Source: Cololabis saira (taxonomy: Eukaryota; Chordata; Actinopteri; Beloniformes; Belonidae). From it: 64,000 bases of DNA. The position numbers and the translations under genes were made by a program. The stretch is taken from the NCBI RefSeq assembly GCF_033807715.1, contig NC_084599.1, positions 14,172,625 to 14,236,624 on the forward strand, in the 5' to 3' direction. A model generated the notes under the pieces. That model had not been told where the DNA came from. It did no database searches and was given only the letters and a program-made list of their open reading frames with translations. Shown here in pieces: positions 14,194 through 26,715 of the stretch (positions are counted from its first letter, which is position 1; each line of letters starts with the position of its first letter).

Positions 14194-14196
14194 TGT
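14120..14196. repeat. (GT)n(GTGC)n compound microsatellite
   Basis: About 20 bases of GT repeats pass directly into about 14 copies of the tetranucleotide GTGC. The Arg/Ala/Cys/Val-rich frame here comes from the repeat. Confidence 0.95.
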
Positions 14197-14623
14197 CCTT
14201 GGGTAAATCACTAATTAAATCAAAACACTGATTCCATGGTAATTACTTACAGTACAAGTCCCTTCCCATAAATTTCCCACTTAGCTTATCATTTTAAACA
14301 GCTCCTGTGAAAGGAGATTGAGGGATAAAACTGAGAGAGATTAGAAGTCAAGAGGCTTTGGAAAAGGGTGAATGGAGGTGAATGCCTGATGGATATATAA
14401 AAGAAAAAAGAGACGAATTTTGACGGAACAGTCTGGGTCACTTTTATTTTCTAGAAACCATCAGATTTCCAGAAAATGTTTTCACTTGCGTAACAGGCGA
14501 GATTACCTGAAAGTACTTGGAATCAGATTTGTCCTGATTCGACCTTAATTTGGTGTTTCCATTGAAAAAAAAGCCAGATTATACGCTATTGTATCAAAAT
14601 GTATCTCAAATCTGCCTCAAACT

Positions 14624-14882
14624 GTTAGTTAGTTAGTTAGTTAGTTAGTTAGTGATTTATTCCGAACATGCAAATGATATATAACGTAAATATGAACAAG
14701 TAAAACAGAAATAATAATACAAAATGGCCGATCAAGACAATTTTACAAAACAAGACAAAATAAAACAGAAAAACAGCATAAAACAAAAAACAAAAAAACA
14801 GCACAGTAATTTCACTTGCATGTCCGAAAAGGGGTGGGAAGAAGTATAACTTATTTAATCCCGCCCCTTCTCCATAAAATAT
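14624..14882 (-). mobile_element. LINE 3' end with (CTAA)n tail, minus strand
   Basis: Read on the minus strand, an A/T-rich 3' untranslated segment ends in GTTCGGAATAAATCAC and is followed by seven copies of CTAA (14624-14652 on the plus strand). A variable terminal microsatellite after an AATAAA-like end is typical of L2/CR1/RTE-type LINE tails in fish. No reverse-transcriptase frame remains; the copy appears 5'-truncated near 14882. The exact clade is not determined. Confidence 0.55.
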
Positions 14883-14935
14883 TAACAATATTTAGTTATG
14901 TCCTTCTTATTTTTACATTACTCTTTTCTTAATTA

Positions 14936-15026
14936 TATATAAATATATACATACACACACACACACACGCACACACATACATACTGTACGTACATAATAT
15001 ACATATACACACAAACATACAAGTAC

Positions 15027-15061
<35 letters not shown>

Positions 15062-15063
15062 CA
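14936..15063. repeat. CA/TACA-rich microsatellite cluster
   Basis: Several CA runs are separated by TACA and ATACATAC stretches. The long Cys/Val/Tyr-rich minus-strand frames across this region are translations of the repeat. Confidence 0.9.
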
Positions 15064-15865
15064 TACACTCTTTTTTCGTTATATTTCTTAATTGTGCTGA
15101 CTGTTGAAATAAGTGGGGTTGAAAGCAGGAGGAAAGCAACGAGGAAGATGAAAACAGAGACGAGCTGTGTGTGGATGTGTGTGTGTTTTAGAACGGGGGA
15201 GAAGCAGGAGATGTAGAGATGGTGGAGTGAAAGGAGGGGAAATCCCTCAGGGAGGTTCATCTATCCACATATGTAATGAAAAGATAGTCATCCGTGTACC
15301 CGCCTAATGCAATGTATCGATGAACAGCTAACGGCCTCACTCTCTCCCCGTCTAATCACTCATGTCGCTGGGAGGTTACAGGCTTTGTTGAGGTTCCCCG
15401 CCTGGAGGCGAGCCAGAGCCTTTCAACTCGGTGACTTGTAGACCGCCCTACCCCACGCTGGTATGCACTCTATCTCTCTCTATCCCCGGCTCTGTGGCTG
15501 GGGTCAAGGGTCAGGAGCTGGCAGGTGATTGGATGTTGTTGTGGTAAGGGAATACTGGGCTGCTAAGTGCTGCAAAAACACCAACTGTCTGTGATATTGC
15601 TGCCCACAGGCCTTTAACCTACCACTGCTGTGTGTGTGAGCGAGAGGGAAAGAGAAGGAGAGACCATGTGGAGGTCAAGAAAGGACACGGAGCAGATTTT
15701 TCTCTTGAACTAGACTTTCTGAAGAAGTACTCCACCTGGAAATTAACGGGATCCATGTGTCTGTATGTACATGGACGTGTGTGTCCGTGTGTGTGTGAAA
15801 GACTTCAAAAGAACTGCATGAGTAGACGCTGTTTTAAAAATATCCTCAGACTTTTTTCCACCATT
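15064..15865. other. no gene recognised
   Basis: Somewhat more GC-rich unique sequence (15340-15620) without an identifiable exon. A frame at 15632-15895 (plus) runs into the L1 target site and is not credible as a gene. Confidence 0.4.
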
Positions 15866-16415
15866 AAAATAAATCATATATTTATTTTTTTTTAATATCT
15901 TTTTATTTCACAATAATTTTCCCAATTCACATTTTCACATGCTTGATTTCTATTATACCCACATTCCTACCCTCCTCATAATTACCCTAGGGGAAAAAAA
16001 AAAAAAAAAAAAACATACATTAAGGGAGAACAAATTAAATAAATAAAAAAAATAAATAAAATAAAATAAAAAAATATATAATGGCAGCAACAGCGATATC
16101 AAACTATATACCCATGTATACATACAGACATACATACACATAAGGCACAAGTTCGAAAATAAAGATACTCATTGGTCCCCTTTGGAAAAATTATCCAGTT
16201 TTGAGAATAATGGGAACCAAAATTCTTGAAAAATATGAGCACGGTTGTATTTTTCTAAAGTTCATTTTTCCAATGGTAAAAAAACTGAAATTTGATCCAA
16301 AAAAAAACTTGAAAGTTGGAGGGGAATCATCTTTCCAAAGTAAAAGTATGCATTTCTTAGCGAAGTATGTGATCATAATTAATATCCTGCTTTTAATCAA
16401 AAAAATAAATCATAT
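15866..16415 (-). mobile_element. 5'-truncated L1 retrotransposon with 14-bp target duplication
   Basis: AAAATAAATCATAT occurs at 15866-15879 and again at 16402-16415, a typical L1 target duplication. The insert is on the minus strand. Its 3' end (low coordinates) has an AATAAA-containing segment and an A-run. Its 5' part (16191-16400) still codes a short frame with KKCILLLWKDDSPP followed by frame-shifted residues. This resembles the extreme C-terminus of fish L1 ORF2, past the reverse transcriptase. Only about 520 bp remain. Family assignment rests on that motif plus the duplication and tail, so the LINE insertion is well supported and the L1 label moderately so. Confidence 0.7.
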
Positions 16416-16879
16416 TTTTGAGGTCTAAACAGGCCGAGTGAGTCCCCAAACAGACAGACAGTTTAGGTGCTGGATGAGTTGAGTGGGAAAGTTGCAGCCA
16501 GGCTTTAATGTTTCTGAGCACGCAGAATAACTTTGCAGTTATATGATAGGGTGTTTGAGGCCTCGGGACTTTACTAAATGCTTTTCTAGATCGTTAGGCT
16601 GTGGTATAACGATGGCAGTGACTCTGGGAGAGTCGTGAAACCCTGGTTATTTTCTTCGCTGGAATTTGCCAACGTTCCCTAAACACAATCAGCTGTTGTG
16701 AAAGCTTAACACACATTTCATAGTCCTTTTAAAATGAACAGCTATAAGGATACAGTGAATAAAAGGCAGAGACCTCTGTTGCTGCAAAAGGTTTTGAAGC
16801 GGGCCACAAGAGTAATTAAAGTCACTAAATAAGTTGTTAAACAATCATGCTGAAACTTGACTTTTAATAGACTTTTACT
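16416..16879. other. no gene recognised
   Basis: Unique sequence between the L1 insertion and the Tc1/mariner remnant; no supportable feature. Confidence 0.4.
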
Positions 16880-17328
16880 TGACTTCGAGCTTTACTGGGC
16901 CAAATTGCAGAAGTGGTGTATGAAGAAGTACACCTCGTTAGTAGTCCAGCTAGAGTTCCTTGCAGAGCTGCATTTAGTAGCAGTAACCTTAAGTAAGCAA
17001 TTACTGCATAAAATGATTTGCCTCACATTATTGTGGAGGAGTTATGACCTGCTCTGCTTTACGCTGACGGGTGTTTCAGTTCATTCAGGGTTGTGGGCAT
17101 GTTTTTCTGCTCCGCTCTCTTAAGGTCTCTGCACAGAACTTGATTGGGTTGAGGTCCTAACTATAACGAGGTCCTGGTTAATTCTTTTTTTCTTTTTTCA
17201 GCCATTCTGTTTCTCATTTGCTGGTGTGTTTGGGATTATCGTCCACGTTTTAGGCCCAAATCATCAACCCTCCACCACCATGCTTGACAGTTGGTATGAT
17301 GACGTGTTTGGGGTCATCTGTTGTCTTG
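16880..17328 (-). pseudogene. Tc1/mariner transposase remnant, minus strand
   Basis: The plus strand contains, in order, segments typical of the antisense of fish Tc1-like transposases: TTCAGTTCATTCAGGGTTGT, GCTCTCTTAAGGTC, GATTGGGTTGAGGTC, GCTGGTGTGTTTGGGATTAT, and CCAAATCATCAACCCTCCAC leading into CACCACCATGCTTGACAGTT. Compared with the layout I remember for these elements, a block between the GGGATTAT and the CCAAATCATC segments is missing, so the copy has an internal deletion as well as frameshifts. It directly abuts the TTAA element at 17332, which may have inserted into it. It is inactive. The superfamily is assigned from memory of the family, not from a search. Confidence 0.6.
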
Positions 17329-17796
17329 CATTTAAAGGGGACCTATTATGAAAAACACGTTTTTTCTTGTTTTAACATATATAAAGTGGTCTCCCATCAC
17401 CCTGCCAACACAGAAAAGATGATACCCCATGAAAATCTGCAAGGTCTGCTCGCCCCCACCCTTACAGAGTCCCCCAGTGTCATGTGGTTTCTGTGAGCCG
17501 TTTAGATTTGTGCATTTTCTTTACGTCACCAAAATGCAAACCACGCCCTCGGTCTCCTCCGCTGCTGAAACCACGCCCACTACCAGCTCAGCCGGCCGGA
17601 GCGTCCGCCATTGTTTACAAGCGGTGACTGTTTCCACAGCAAGGGAGAGTAGAAATGAGGTTTTGCATCGACATTTACCCTCATTTACCCTCAGTTCCCA
17701 CAGCACGGACCCGACAACTGCACACGAGTCAGCGGTATGTTCCTTTTTTTTAAATGTTATTTATATTTGTATGATCTTTGCATGGGCTAAGTATTT

Positions 17797-17886
17797 AGCT
17801 TAGCTCCGGAGCCCCGGCGCCACATACGGAGCTGCGGGGGCTCCTCACGGACCGGACCGTCGAGGAGCCCCGGGCTCGGGGCTCTA
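17797..17886. repeat. GC-rich palindromic block inside the TTAA element
   Basis: CGGAGCCCCGG near the left and CCCCGGGCTCGGGGCTC near the right are largely complementary, flanking GGGGCTCC motifs. I did not find the corresponding block in the copy at 39235-40108, so it may be a separate small insertion. Confidence 0.4.
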
Positions 17887-18185
17887 TTAGTACCGTAATA
17901 CATTTTTCTTCTGTGGTTTCAGATCTTTCAAGCACCTGGAGCTGTTCACATTCAGAAGACACGCGGTCCTTCCTGAGCCAGCAATAGTGCATACATTTTA
18001 TTTATATATTTTAACAATAAAGTTGCCATTTGTGAAAATTCAGTGTTGTGATTTCTTTACAGTTAACATGATTCATTTGTCTTGTAACATAAGAAGTGAA
18101 ATGATGAGGAATCGGAGTAAATAACTGTGGTGTAACTGTTTAGAATTAAATTCCTGTGTGAATTAGTGTGAAGACGAGGTAACTA

Positions 18186-18265
18186 AAGGCTGATTTATGG
18201 TTCCGCGTTACACCAACGCAGAGCCTACGGCTGAGGGTACGCGTTGATTTAACGCAGAACCGTGG
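18186..18265. mobile_element. foldback MITE nested in the TTAA element
   Basis: The left part AAGGCTGATTTATGGTTCCG and the right part AACGCAGAACCG match the MITE at 2994-3108 and the fragment at 41639-41680. The equivalent segment is not seen in the other TTAA element copy, consistent with later nesting. Confidence 0.55.
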
Positions 18266-18549
18266 ACACGCTTTGCTACGGAGCCGCTGCTCTTCTCTCC
18301 GGAGCAACGCTTTGTCTCCTCCCCTGCTACACGTCATTCAAGCAGCCAATCAGCGCAGAGCCTCATTATCATACCCCCCCCTTCCCTTAGAATGGAGCAC
18401 AGAAAAAGGGGTTAGAAGCGGTAAAACTAGAGACATGGCCCACAGGCTGAATTTCTGATTTATGTAGAAAAAACAAGCTTTAGATTGTTTTTAAGACATT
18501 CAAGGCCTGTTTAAAATATACATTAAATGCCATAATATGTCCCCTTTAA

Positions 18550-19394
18550 GATAGAACATAACATAGCACTTTGGATCGTGGCTGATATATTGTTCTGCAA
18601 AAACAGCAGAACGGGATGAGTTATCTATAAGACTAAAAGACAGAAAAAATATAAAATTGATAATAATATCAGTGTTTTGGAATCACTTTCTCATCTGACT
18701 GTTTGCTGTTCTTCATGGCTTGCTTTTATTCTTATTGCAATGTTTTGCGTTTACATTGTATGTGTTTGCCCTTTTCACCTCTTGTTTTTGTTACTTGCTG
18801 CATCTAAGGAACCAATTTCCACGTTGAGATCAAGAAAGTATGTATCTTTATTTCCATCTAAGTAGATAACAAATAGATGGAAAAGCCTGAGGGAGGAGAA
18901 CACGCTCGCCCTCCTTGTCAACATAAATAATGGAGTTTTGAGGTTTGCTTGAGCGTGTGTCAGCGTGTGCACAAGGGAGGCAACTCATGGATGGCACGTG
19001 ACTTGACATTTGTTGAGCATGTAAGTAGGTTTTTGGATGCTAGTCAGTTTGGTAGACAAATGAAGGGACACACATGTAATGTGTGTTTTAGTCAGCACGC
19101 TGACGACTGGTGCTCACGGTGCTCAACGTCCCATTACTTTTCATCTGAAGGCTAAAGTGCTCTCTTGGCGGTTTCCTCTCTGCTTCACTTTGACTGAAAA
19201 GATTTAATTTTCGCTATGTGAAATCACATGCACATATGACCCCACAAGTGCAGAAAACACAGATGCAAACACACACCGCAGCTGTTGAATAATATTTTTT
19301 ATGAGCACAAAATGCTCTCTTGGCAGTGCCTTGGCTCTTCAAAGTTTAAGCACCCTATAGTTAATATTCTGGTATAATGCCCGATTCTGTCTAT
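18550..19394. other. no gene recognised
   Basis: Unique sequence; short frames only, none with a recognisable domain. Confidence 0.4.
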
Positions 19395-19410
19395 CACACA
19401 CACACACACA

Positions 19411-19458
<48 letters not shown>
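19395..19458. repeat. (CA)n microsatellite
   Basis: About 32 CA repeats with a single GA interruption. The Thr/His frame here is a repeat translation. Confidence 0.95.
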
Positions 19459-19460
<2 letters not shown>

Positions 19461-20213
19461 CAAAGCCTTTTAGAGCCTTTGCCAAATGTATCACAGCACT
19501 GGGGAACTGACTGCAGTCATTTCTCGTGTAAGCTCACTATTTCTCTCATTTCTCCTCCACTTTCCTGCCTTACTCGTTCTCCTGTGTGTGCAATAACTAG
19601 TCGCAGAACGAGGCTTAATAATACGCTGGCATGGGTGCAAGAGGGCTATTGAGATGAGGAAATGCCCACAGGAATGAGACTATATCGAGGGAGGGAGCGG
19701 GGAGTGAAGTGGCTGAATAAAAGGTGAGATGGAGGGACACTGCAGCGGCCAAATAAACCCAGTGACCTCTTCCCTTGCCCTCGCGCTCTTCCCCCTAGTC
19801 TCGCCCTGCCCATCCTTTCTGAGCCTCACCTACCGAGCGTCGGGAATCAGCCCCGTCTGAGACGTCATCTAGCTGTGCTCATGAGAAGCGCTTGAAAACA
19901 TTTATAGCTTCACGATATTGAAACCTCAACCTTCATCTCTTTTTTTTTCTCTCCTCTTCTGAAGCATTTAAATTCCTTCCCCATGTGGCCCAGCTGCTCC
20001 AACTTCATTGCTGCACTGCCGTATCTATCTTAATGCTATTTTCTTTCCTTTTTTGTCTTAGCTTTCTCTTTCACCATCTTCACCCCTCACCCCCGAGTCA
20101 CCACAACCGCAGCCTCCCCGCCTCGCTCGCTCGCTCGCCGTGTACAATTGGAGGCTTAAAGACAAGTCTTTCCCTGAGATCTTTCACAACGCAAAGCAGA
20201 TGTGACACATACA
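19459..20213. other. no gene recognised
   Basis: A pyrimidine-rich stretch (19780-20140) with many CT and CCTC motifs and two CGCT-CGCT runs near 20125. No exon is identified. Confidence 0.4.
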
Positions 20214-20247
20214 CGTACACACACACACACACGCACACACACACACG
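20214..20247. repeat. short (CA)n tract
   Basis: CA repeats with a CG interruption. A second short CA tract is at 20825-20847. Confidence 0.85.
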
Positions 20248-21773
20248 TGGACGAGCAGCCTGGAAGAGTTTTGGGCCAGAGGGTGGAGACAGACGTAAGC
20301 AGAAACAGCTCCGTTTCTAGGATACAGCAAAATAAAACAGACTGAGCGGTTCAGGCTCCAAATGAAACAGGCACTTTGTTTCACACACACTGCTAACTGT
20401 CAAGACAAGAAAACAATGTTTCGAGAGACCCCTGGGAAAAGGAGCAGGTTGAAACTGTGAACTTTCATAAAAGCTGTTGTTTCACATTCCTTTTTTTTTC
20501 CCCACGTTTGTTTTGTTCACAATCAAGAAAAACAATGCAAATTGTTTGCTTTGGTAACCTGTTTCGGATTAAGTTTGGGTGTAGCGGAAAGTCATTTATT
20601 TCTCTTATTTGTGCAGAAGGCTGAGGAGTCCAGGCTTGCTTGGTTATTCAGATGTCTGTTATCCTGCTACGTGTCTTTTAACTTTTTGTTAGTTGCTTTT
20701 AAAGCTGCCGCATACTTTGTTTCCCTGAAACGTCCTAACCCTCATCAGAGTCCGCAGAAATGTTTATTTCCCTGTTCCTCTGAACAGGTGCTATCTTCTA
20801 GCAAATCTCCTGGTGGCTGTGAGCCACACACACACACACACACACATACTCGTACACACTCACAGAAAGCCAAGGGGGATTCCTGGGACTAATGTTTAAC
20901 TGGGAGAAACTGGACTGCACCATCAATTTTAGCTCTTTCTGCAGACACTATGGTTTACTCTAGATAGCCCGGCCAAGCTTCAGAGATAAGATGCCTCTCA
21001 GCCGGCCTGTGGGAAAGATGAAAGCATTCCCTTTAAAGCTGCTTTTCTTTCTGTTTCTTTTCTCTTGCTCTAAATGTCAAATGTTTTTGTGAAAGAGTAA
21101 GCTTGAGTGAGCCATCTGAAAACCCAATGACTGTGGATACAAAATGTTAGTAATACAGTTGTGCCTTTGAAGAAACATACTTGTTCAAATGTGTAAAAAA
21201 AAAAAGTATTTGCAGCACATTTACATGTACATTGTTTTTGTAAAGAGTGTAACCACTTAATATCATCAGGGAGCTCCAAATGAACTCTTGGCTGTATACG
21301 AGTCCAAACACATAGTGATAAAGAACTTGTGATGAAGACAAACACAATGTCTTGCAACAGATGCCACAAAAAGCTGCCAGCCTGGCATTAGATTGGAAAT
21401 ACAGAAGACAGAAGAACTGCAATGACTCGTTGAACAGTGTAAAATTAGACATTTTCTTCTAAATGTAACTGATAAATAAAACTTATAGTTGTCTATTTTT
21501 GTTAAATGTGTTGTCAACTTTTGGTCTATTGTATGCATCAAGTGCAAATTTGTGGAAATCAACAGTCATTTAAAGATCTTTCCATAATTGTGTCCTTCAG
21601 GGGGTTAAATACATAAACTGTCACCCGATGATGAAAAGCTGTATATTTAACTGCTGGAAGTAAAGCATTTTCAGCCTCAGTCGATGACAGCTTCAGGTTT
21701 CAGAGCTGGACACCATCGTGTTTCTGTGCTCACGTGTAAATTATACAGGTAAATTATTGCTATATGTATTGCA

Positions 21774-21776
<3 letters not shown>
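20248..21776. other. no gene recognised
   Basis: Unique sequence apart from the CA tract at 20825-20847. Frames at 20542-20892 (plus) and 21070-21562 (minus) have no recognisable domain. Confidence 0.4.

Positions 21777-21870
<94 letters not shown>
21777..21870. repeat. (TA)41 with TATG tail
   Basis: An uninterrupted TA run of over 80 bases passes into TATG repeats. The Ile/Tyr minus-strand frame is the repeat itself. Confidence 0.95.
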
Positions 21871-21872
<2 letters not shown>

Positions 21873-22000
21873 ATAATTCACAATGAACCTGAGCTGCGTG
21901 ACTGGTGCAGGGTTATCTCTCTATCTGCATATACTCATGACCAGAAACTGAAGAAGGAAGTGTCGTGGTTAATCTGCAACTTGTCATGTCAGACTACAGT

Positions 22001-22094
<94 letters not shown>
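22001..22094. repeat. (CA)n microsatellite
   Basis: About 45 CA repeats, 130 bp after the TA microsatellite. Confidence 0.95.
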
Positions 22095-22097
<3 letters not shown>

Positions 22098-23958
22098 CAC
22101 GTGTACGTATGCAAGCAAGCTCATTACGGTACAGCCATACACAAACAGACCCACCACGATGAGCGCTGTGAGTAACTGTAGATTACAGAGCTGTCAAACC
22201 GGCTGCTGCAGGGAGGCAATTAGATCAAGGGATGTTTTGCTAATGGGCTGCCTGACCCTGGCCACACAGACACACACCCAAGCTCACCAGCGCACCTTTA
22301 CACGGGCAGACGCTGCGTTTCTGCATGCCCCACCTCAGCCTTGCCCCAAACAAATGCAGATTGCTGTTGAACTTAAAGATGATCTCCAGGCTCAGAAGTG
22401 TAGGTGCACACAAGCATGCTTAGAGTAATTGTGCAGGATATGCAGAGGCATGCAGCATGCTAAGCCCTGACATACAGGTATGAAAAAGATTCCACTGGAA
22501 ACTGCTGGCATACAGTACTTCACCCTTTCCCAGGATCTCCCAGCTATTAATATACACTGTGTGTGTGAGTGCAGCGGTGTCTGTAAAAGAATACATGTAT
22601 GTGTGTGTGTGTGTGTGCGTGTTGGAACAGATGGGTGTGTTTCTGCGCACACATTTTAGGCAGACAGAGGATTCATTGTGATATGGTTGTGTCCCTCAAG
22701 GCACTGGAATCTGGCACATTGTCTTTGTCGGAAACTCAAACCATTTACAACTCTCGACTTGTTTTGATCCTTTCAGAAGATTCCATTTCCCGCGGCCATT
22801 TGGGGAGCGACTGCAGAGAAGCCTCTGGAAGGAAAACCCTCATTATGGCCTCAGAGTGAGTGGGAAGAACTGACTCGAAGGTCAGTGTCAGTCTCACCAC
22901 TGGAGTTTCCCTCCATCAAGCACAATTGGGCATGAAAAGATGTCTGTTAGCTAAGAAGAAAAGCCACTGTGGTGCTGGACTGGCAAACGTGATCCTTTCG
23001 GATCAGCACAAAATGTTTTGCTGACTGGGATCACATGCTTATTAGCTTCTGTACTTCATTTGGGTATAATTTAAAACAAACTGTTAAAAAAAAAAGTCTG
23101 AACTACCTTTCAAGCTTTTATTTTTTTCTACTTACTTCCCTTTTCAAGCTGTTAAAAAAAAAAAACCTTGGTTAATTCTGCTGATCAGTTTATCTCAACC
23201 TTTCCACGGCAATGTTTGCAGAATTGAGAAGTCGTGCCTTGCATAGTATTACACTGAAAGGAGTGCATCATCGCTCTGCATGCATGTTTTAATAATGTTA
23301 TGTGTGTGCTTCCCAGTGTGTCTGCGCATCCAGTGTGTATGGGACTGTTTCTAAGTTTGCATCTGTAAATTTGTGTCTTTGAATGTGAGGTAATGTCTGA
23401 AGGAGCCGTCCTCCTCACTGTTGGAGCCTCGCTGCACCAGAAATATTACCAGTGTGACGTCAGCTGATGCAAATTTCATGGGTGGTGTAAAGCGAGGAAC
23501 TAGAGCGTGATAAAGAAATTTAAAAAAGAGTGTGGGTGGGACTGGGGGTGGAAGGAAAGCCCAAAGGTACACTGATATACGTCATCAAAAACCTATCGTC
23601 ACTCTCCCTATACTTTACACATGCTTTCTTTGATCACTAATCAAAAAGCAGTCATGCACACAGTGTTAGGTTTTGTAGTTAGCAGAGAAAGAACCGTTTA
23701 GTGAAGATGAATGTTAGTCAGTTGTCTTTTTAGTTCAAGCAAAGATGTTTAGAGGAATCAAAAATAACATGAAGTAGTGATAATTGCATGAAATGATATA
23801 CACGTGTGCGTTGGGAGCGTTTGCAGGGATGAATGAAAACACACTGAAAACCTTGTGAATTAATGCTTAAGATGGTTTGTGAAATATGGCTACAAAATAG
23901 ACACTTCACTGACACTGACAACCAAGCCATTGTAAAATCAGAATCTGTGCTCACGTCC
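22095..23958. other. no gene recognised
   Basis: Unique sequence with a short GT tract at 22598-22622 and A-runs near 23085 and 23155. No supportable exon. Confidence 0.4.
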
Positions 23959-24682
23959 AATTGACCCTTTGTCAGCCTTCTGATTGGTCCCTGACTGATT
24001 AATCAGAAAAATCCTTCTCCGTTGCTACATTAGGGGCAGAATATCCGGCCGGACAAAAAAGCCGTCTCTCTCGTTCACATCAATGGAAAAAGTGTAGTTT
24101 TTTCTTGCCTTGTATCAAAATTTAAATCACTGGATTATTTTTTTAAAACTTTATATTAGTAAAAAGGAACACAGTGTCGTGAGGGGGCAGTTTATTTTTT
24201 ATCCCCAAACTGGCAAAACAAAGTCGGCCCGGCAGAAGGCTATAGCTCCAACCGCGAAAGTGTTTTATTTATTTATCTTAAAATGGTTAAGCGGTGTGCT
24301 TGGGGCACTTGTAAAAGTGACACCCGCTACACAGAGAGAATCACAGGAATACATTCCATCCCAAAACCAAGGGTAAATTACAAAAAATGTGTGCTTTGGA
24401 TAAAGCTATGTGGACGGCCAGACTTGCAGTTCAACCCTTCCACCGTGCTATCAGCTAAACGAATCAAAATATCTTGTTTTCACTTAAAACCTCAGTTTTT
24501 TTTAACTCACTACACGGTACCCCAAGTGTTTTTATCTATATCTAGTTGCTGTTGATTTTCTTTGGTACATTAATTAGAAATGATGTGAGGTAAAACCCAC
24601 TTTTTACAATGGTATTGGACGGGAGAAATGACAGTTTTGTCCAACCTAGCAACATGGGCGGGGCTTGACAAAAGGCTCAATT
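23959..24682 (+). mobile_element. terminal-inverted-repeat element carrying a THAP frame
   Basis: The left end AATTGACCCTTTGTCAGCC (from 23959) is the near reverse complement of the right end GGCTTGACAAAAGGCTCAATT (to 24682). The plus-strand frame at 24283-24555 codes a THAP-like DNA-binding domain. THAP domains occur at the N-terminus of P-element and Kolobok transposases, so a deleted element of one of those groups is likely. No clear 8-bp or TTAA duplication was found, so the superfamily is open. Confidence 0.6.
24283..24555 (+). pseudogene. decayed THAP-domain protein (transposase N-terminus)
   Basis: A 90-residue frame starts with MVKRCAWGTCKSDTRY. This is the Cys-x4-Cys beginning of a THAP zinc finger, with basic residues before the first Cys. 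KPRVNYKKCVLWIKLCGRPD follows, with the conserved Trp in the position expected for THAP. Downstream, ISCFHLKP sits where the second zinc pair (Cys-x2-His) would be, but the spacing is disturbed, and the AVPF-like box that closes a THAP domain is absent. The frame stops at 24555 with no catalytic domain behind it. THAP domains bind specific DNA, usually terminal or subterminal repeats. The start is the first Met just before the Cys pair. It sits inside an inverted-repeat element, so a transposase remnant is more likely than a host THAP gene. Confidence 0.6.
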
Positions 24683-26715
24683 CAGTGTTCAGACTCGGGG
24701 TCTGTGATTGGCCGTCTAAAGTGTGGGTGGACTTCAAAAGCCAAGTGACAAAAGCATGAATGTGATTCTTAAATAGGAGACTTCATTCCTAAACCATGGC
24801 TGGTTTGGTCATCTCGCGCTAGTGTTATATTCTTGCTCTCATGCCTCTGCGTGGTCTATTACAACTTCCTCATCTCATTCATTTAAGGAGCACGAGGTAC
24901 TTTCTGATGTCTCTTGTCCTTCAAGCTTGCTGGCCATCTTAAAATACCAGCTCCTCCAGCAGACTCTGTTTCTATGGGGGTAAGGGTTGGGTTAGGGGGG
25001 GGCCAGTATATCTATGTATGTCTGATCGGTGGGGATTCATTAGATAGGAACCTGGATGACAAAAGTAATTACGAATCATTAAGTTAGTATTTTAAGTCTT
25101 TATTGTGAGAGATGACTGACTTAACTTTGTTGTTGTTCTTAAACCAGATTTGTGGGAGCCACATTCAATATTTGAAAAAAAGAAGCAAACAACATCTGCA
25201 GCAGTCTGAAATCGGTCCCTCTAATACAGTACATGCAGCCAAAGACTTGTAAGAGAATGAATGGACTGTGGTGATGACTATACATGCACCTGGATCAATC
25301 CTGTTAAAAAGGGAAAAAAAGGAAAGCACACGAGTAAAGGAAGTTAACAAGGAAAGAGCAGAAAAGAGAGACAGGACTGAACAATACCTAAACAGAGGGC
25401 TGTGGCACCGCTGACCCACACTGATATTTGCACACTTGCTCCAAACGTGACTTGATCTTTGAAGAGAAAATACCGCTTCTTTTTTACAGATGATTGTAGC
25501 TCACAGAACTCACTTGAAATACTGACTTTTTGTCACACTTCATGGTTTAGATACTCTCCCAACATAAGAGGAACCATATGCAGCATGTCTGTATGGTAAT
25601 TGATCTTGTAGATGTCAGTTTATGGCAGATGGAGGATGGTGGAGGTCTCTCAAAGTATGTGTTATTTCTAGATTCTGTGTTAAAATGTGCACACAGGCAC
25701 CAACGCCGTCTGTCCCTGAATAGAGCGGTTTTGATGAAGGGGATTCTCTGACAACGCTATCTGTCACCAAGCAGATGTGTGACCGGCTCTGTTGATCTCA
25801 GGTGTAAAGTTTGTGCTTTTCTATTTGTATTTTCATTGACAAGCACTGTATATGAATATACGGTGCATGCATTTACATGTATGCATGCTGCTGAACATTG
25901 TGCCTCTGAGAACGAGAGCAAGCTACTTACAGAGACACAGTGAGGGGAGGTTATTTGTGTATGACAGAGGGCAGCCTGTATGTGCAGCGTGTGACACACA
26001 GCGCTCTCTCTGCTGCAGCCAGGCCACAGTTTAGAGACCTGTGCCAAGGGACAGAATAGCCTGTCTGTTTCCCCACTCTTACTGAACACTGATTGACAGC
26101 ATGAGTGCGTGTGCACGTGTGTACGTGTGTGTGAGCTGGACTTTTCTGCCTCGTGTATATGTGTCTATCAAAACTGACAATTTGACAGAAACACATCGCC
26201 CGAAAGAGGATGTGAAGAAGCAGCAATCTCCACGGAGAAAAGGCGATCTTCCTCAGGTCAAATGGTAATTTTGTTCACATCTCACTCATGTACACATGAA
26301 CACAATTCATGCACACACATGTTCACATACCATTTAGCCTCAATTTAAATAAACAGCTTCACCACAGAGCATGCTGCAGTTTATTTGTTAAGTGTCTCAA
26401 ATTACATGTATGAACACACATGCGTCCTGGTCTCAGCTGTCATGTTTCCGGAGTGTCAAATTGTGAAGAGCAGAAGTAGACGTCTCACCCCTGACCTCAC
26501 AGCGGTCCTTCCAGGCTTTGAGGACTGTAGATGAATAACATGTAAATCTGAGACGGCCACAGCCAGTGAGAGGAAGGCAGAGATCCATGTAAAGGTCAGT
26601 GCGATTGTGGGAGTTTAAGCCTCTGCAGAGGAGATTATAAACTAATAAGGATAAAAAGATTTTTGCATAGGAGAGTGGGATGTGGCTGAAACATTTAATT
26701 AGTTATGGTTGTTAT
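24683..26715. other. no gene recognised
   Basis: Unique sequence. A G-rich stretch lies at 24975-25007. Minus-strand frames at 25165-25419 and 25757-26226 are without recognisable domains. Confidence 0.4.

Larger units (their letters stand above)
17332..18549. mobile_element. 1.2-kb TTAA-flanked element, T2/Kolobok-like
   Basis: The element begins TTAAAGGGGACCTATTATG and ends CATAATATGTCCCCTTTAA, a near-perfect 19-bp inverted repeat that includes the TTAA target. TTAAAGG-type ends with TTAA duplication match the T2/Kolobok group of MITEs; piggyBac also uses TTAA but has different ends. A second copy at 39235-40108 shares both terminal regions. The middle differs: this copy has a GC palindrome at about 17797-17886 and a foldback MITE at 18186-18265. 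No transposase frame is seen. Confidence 0.75.
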
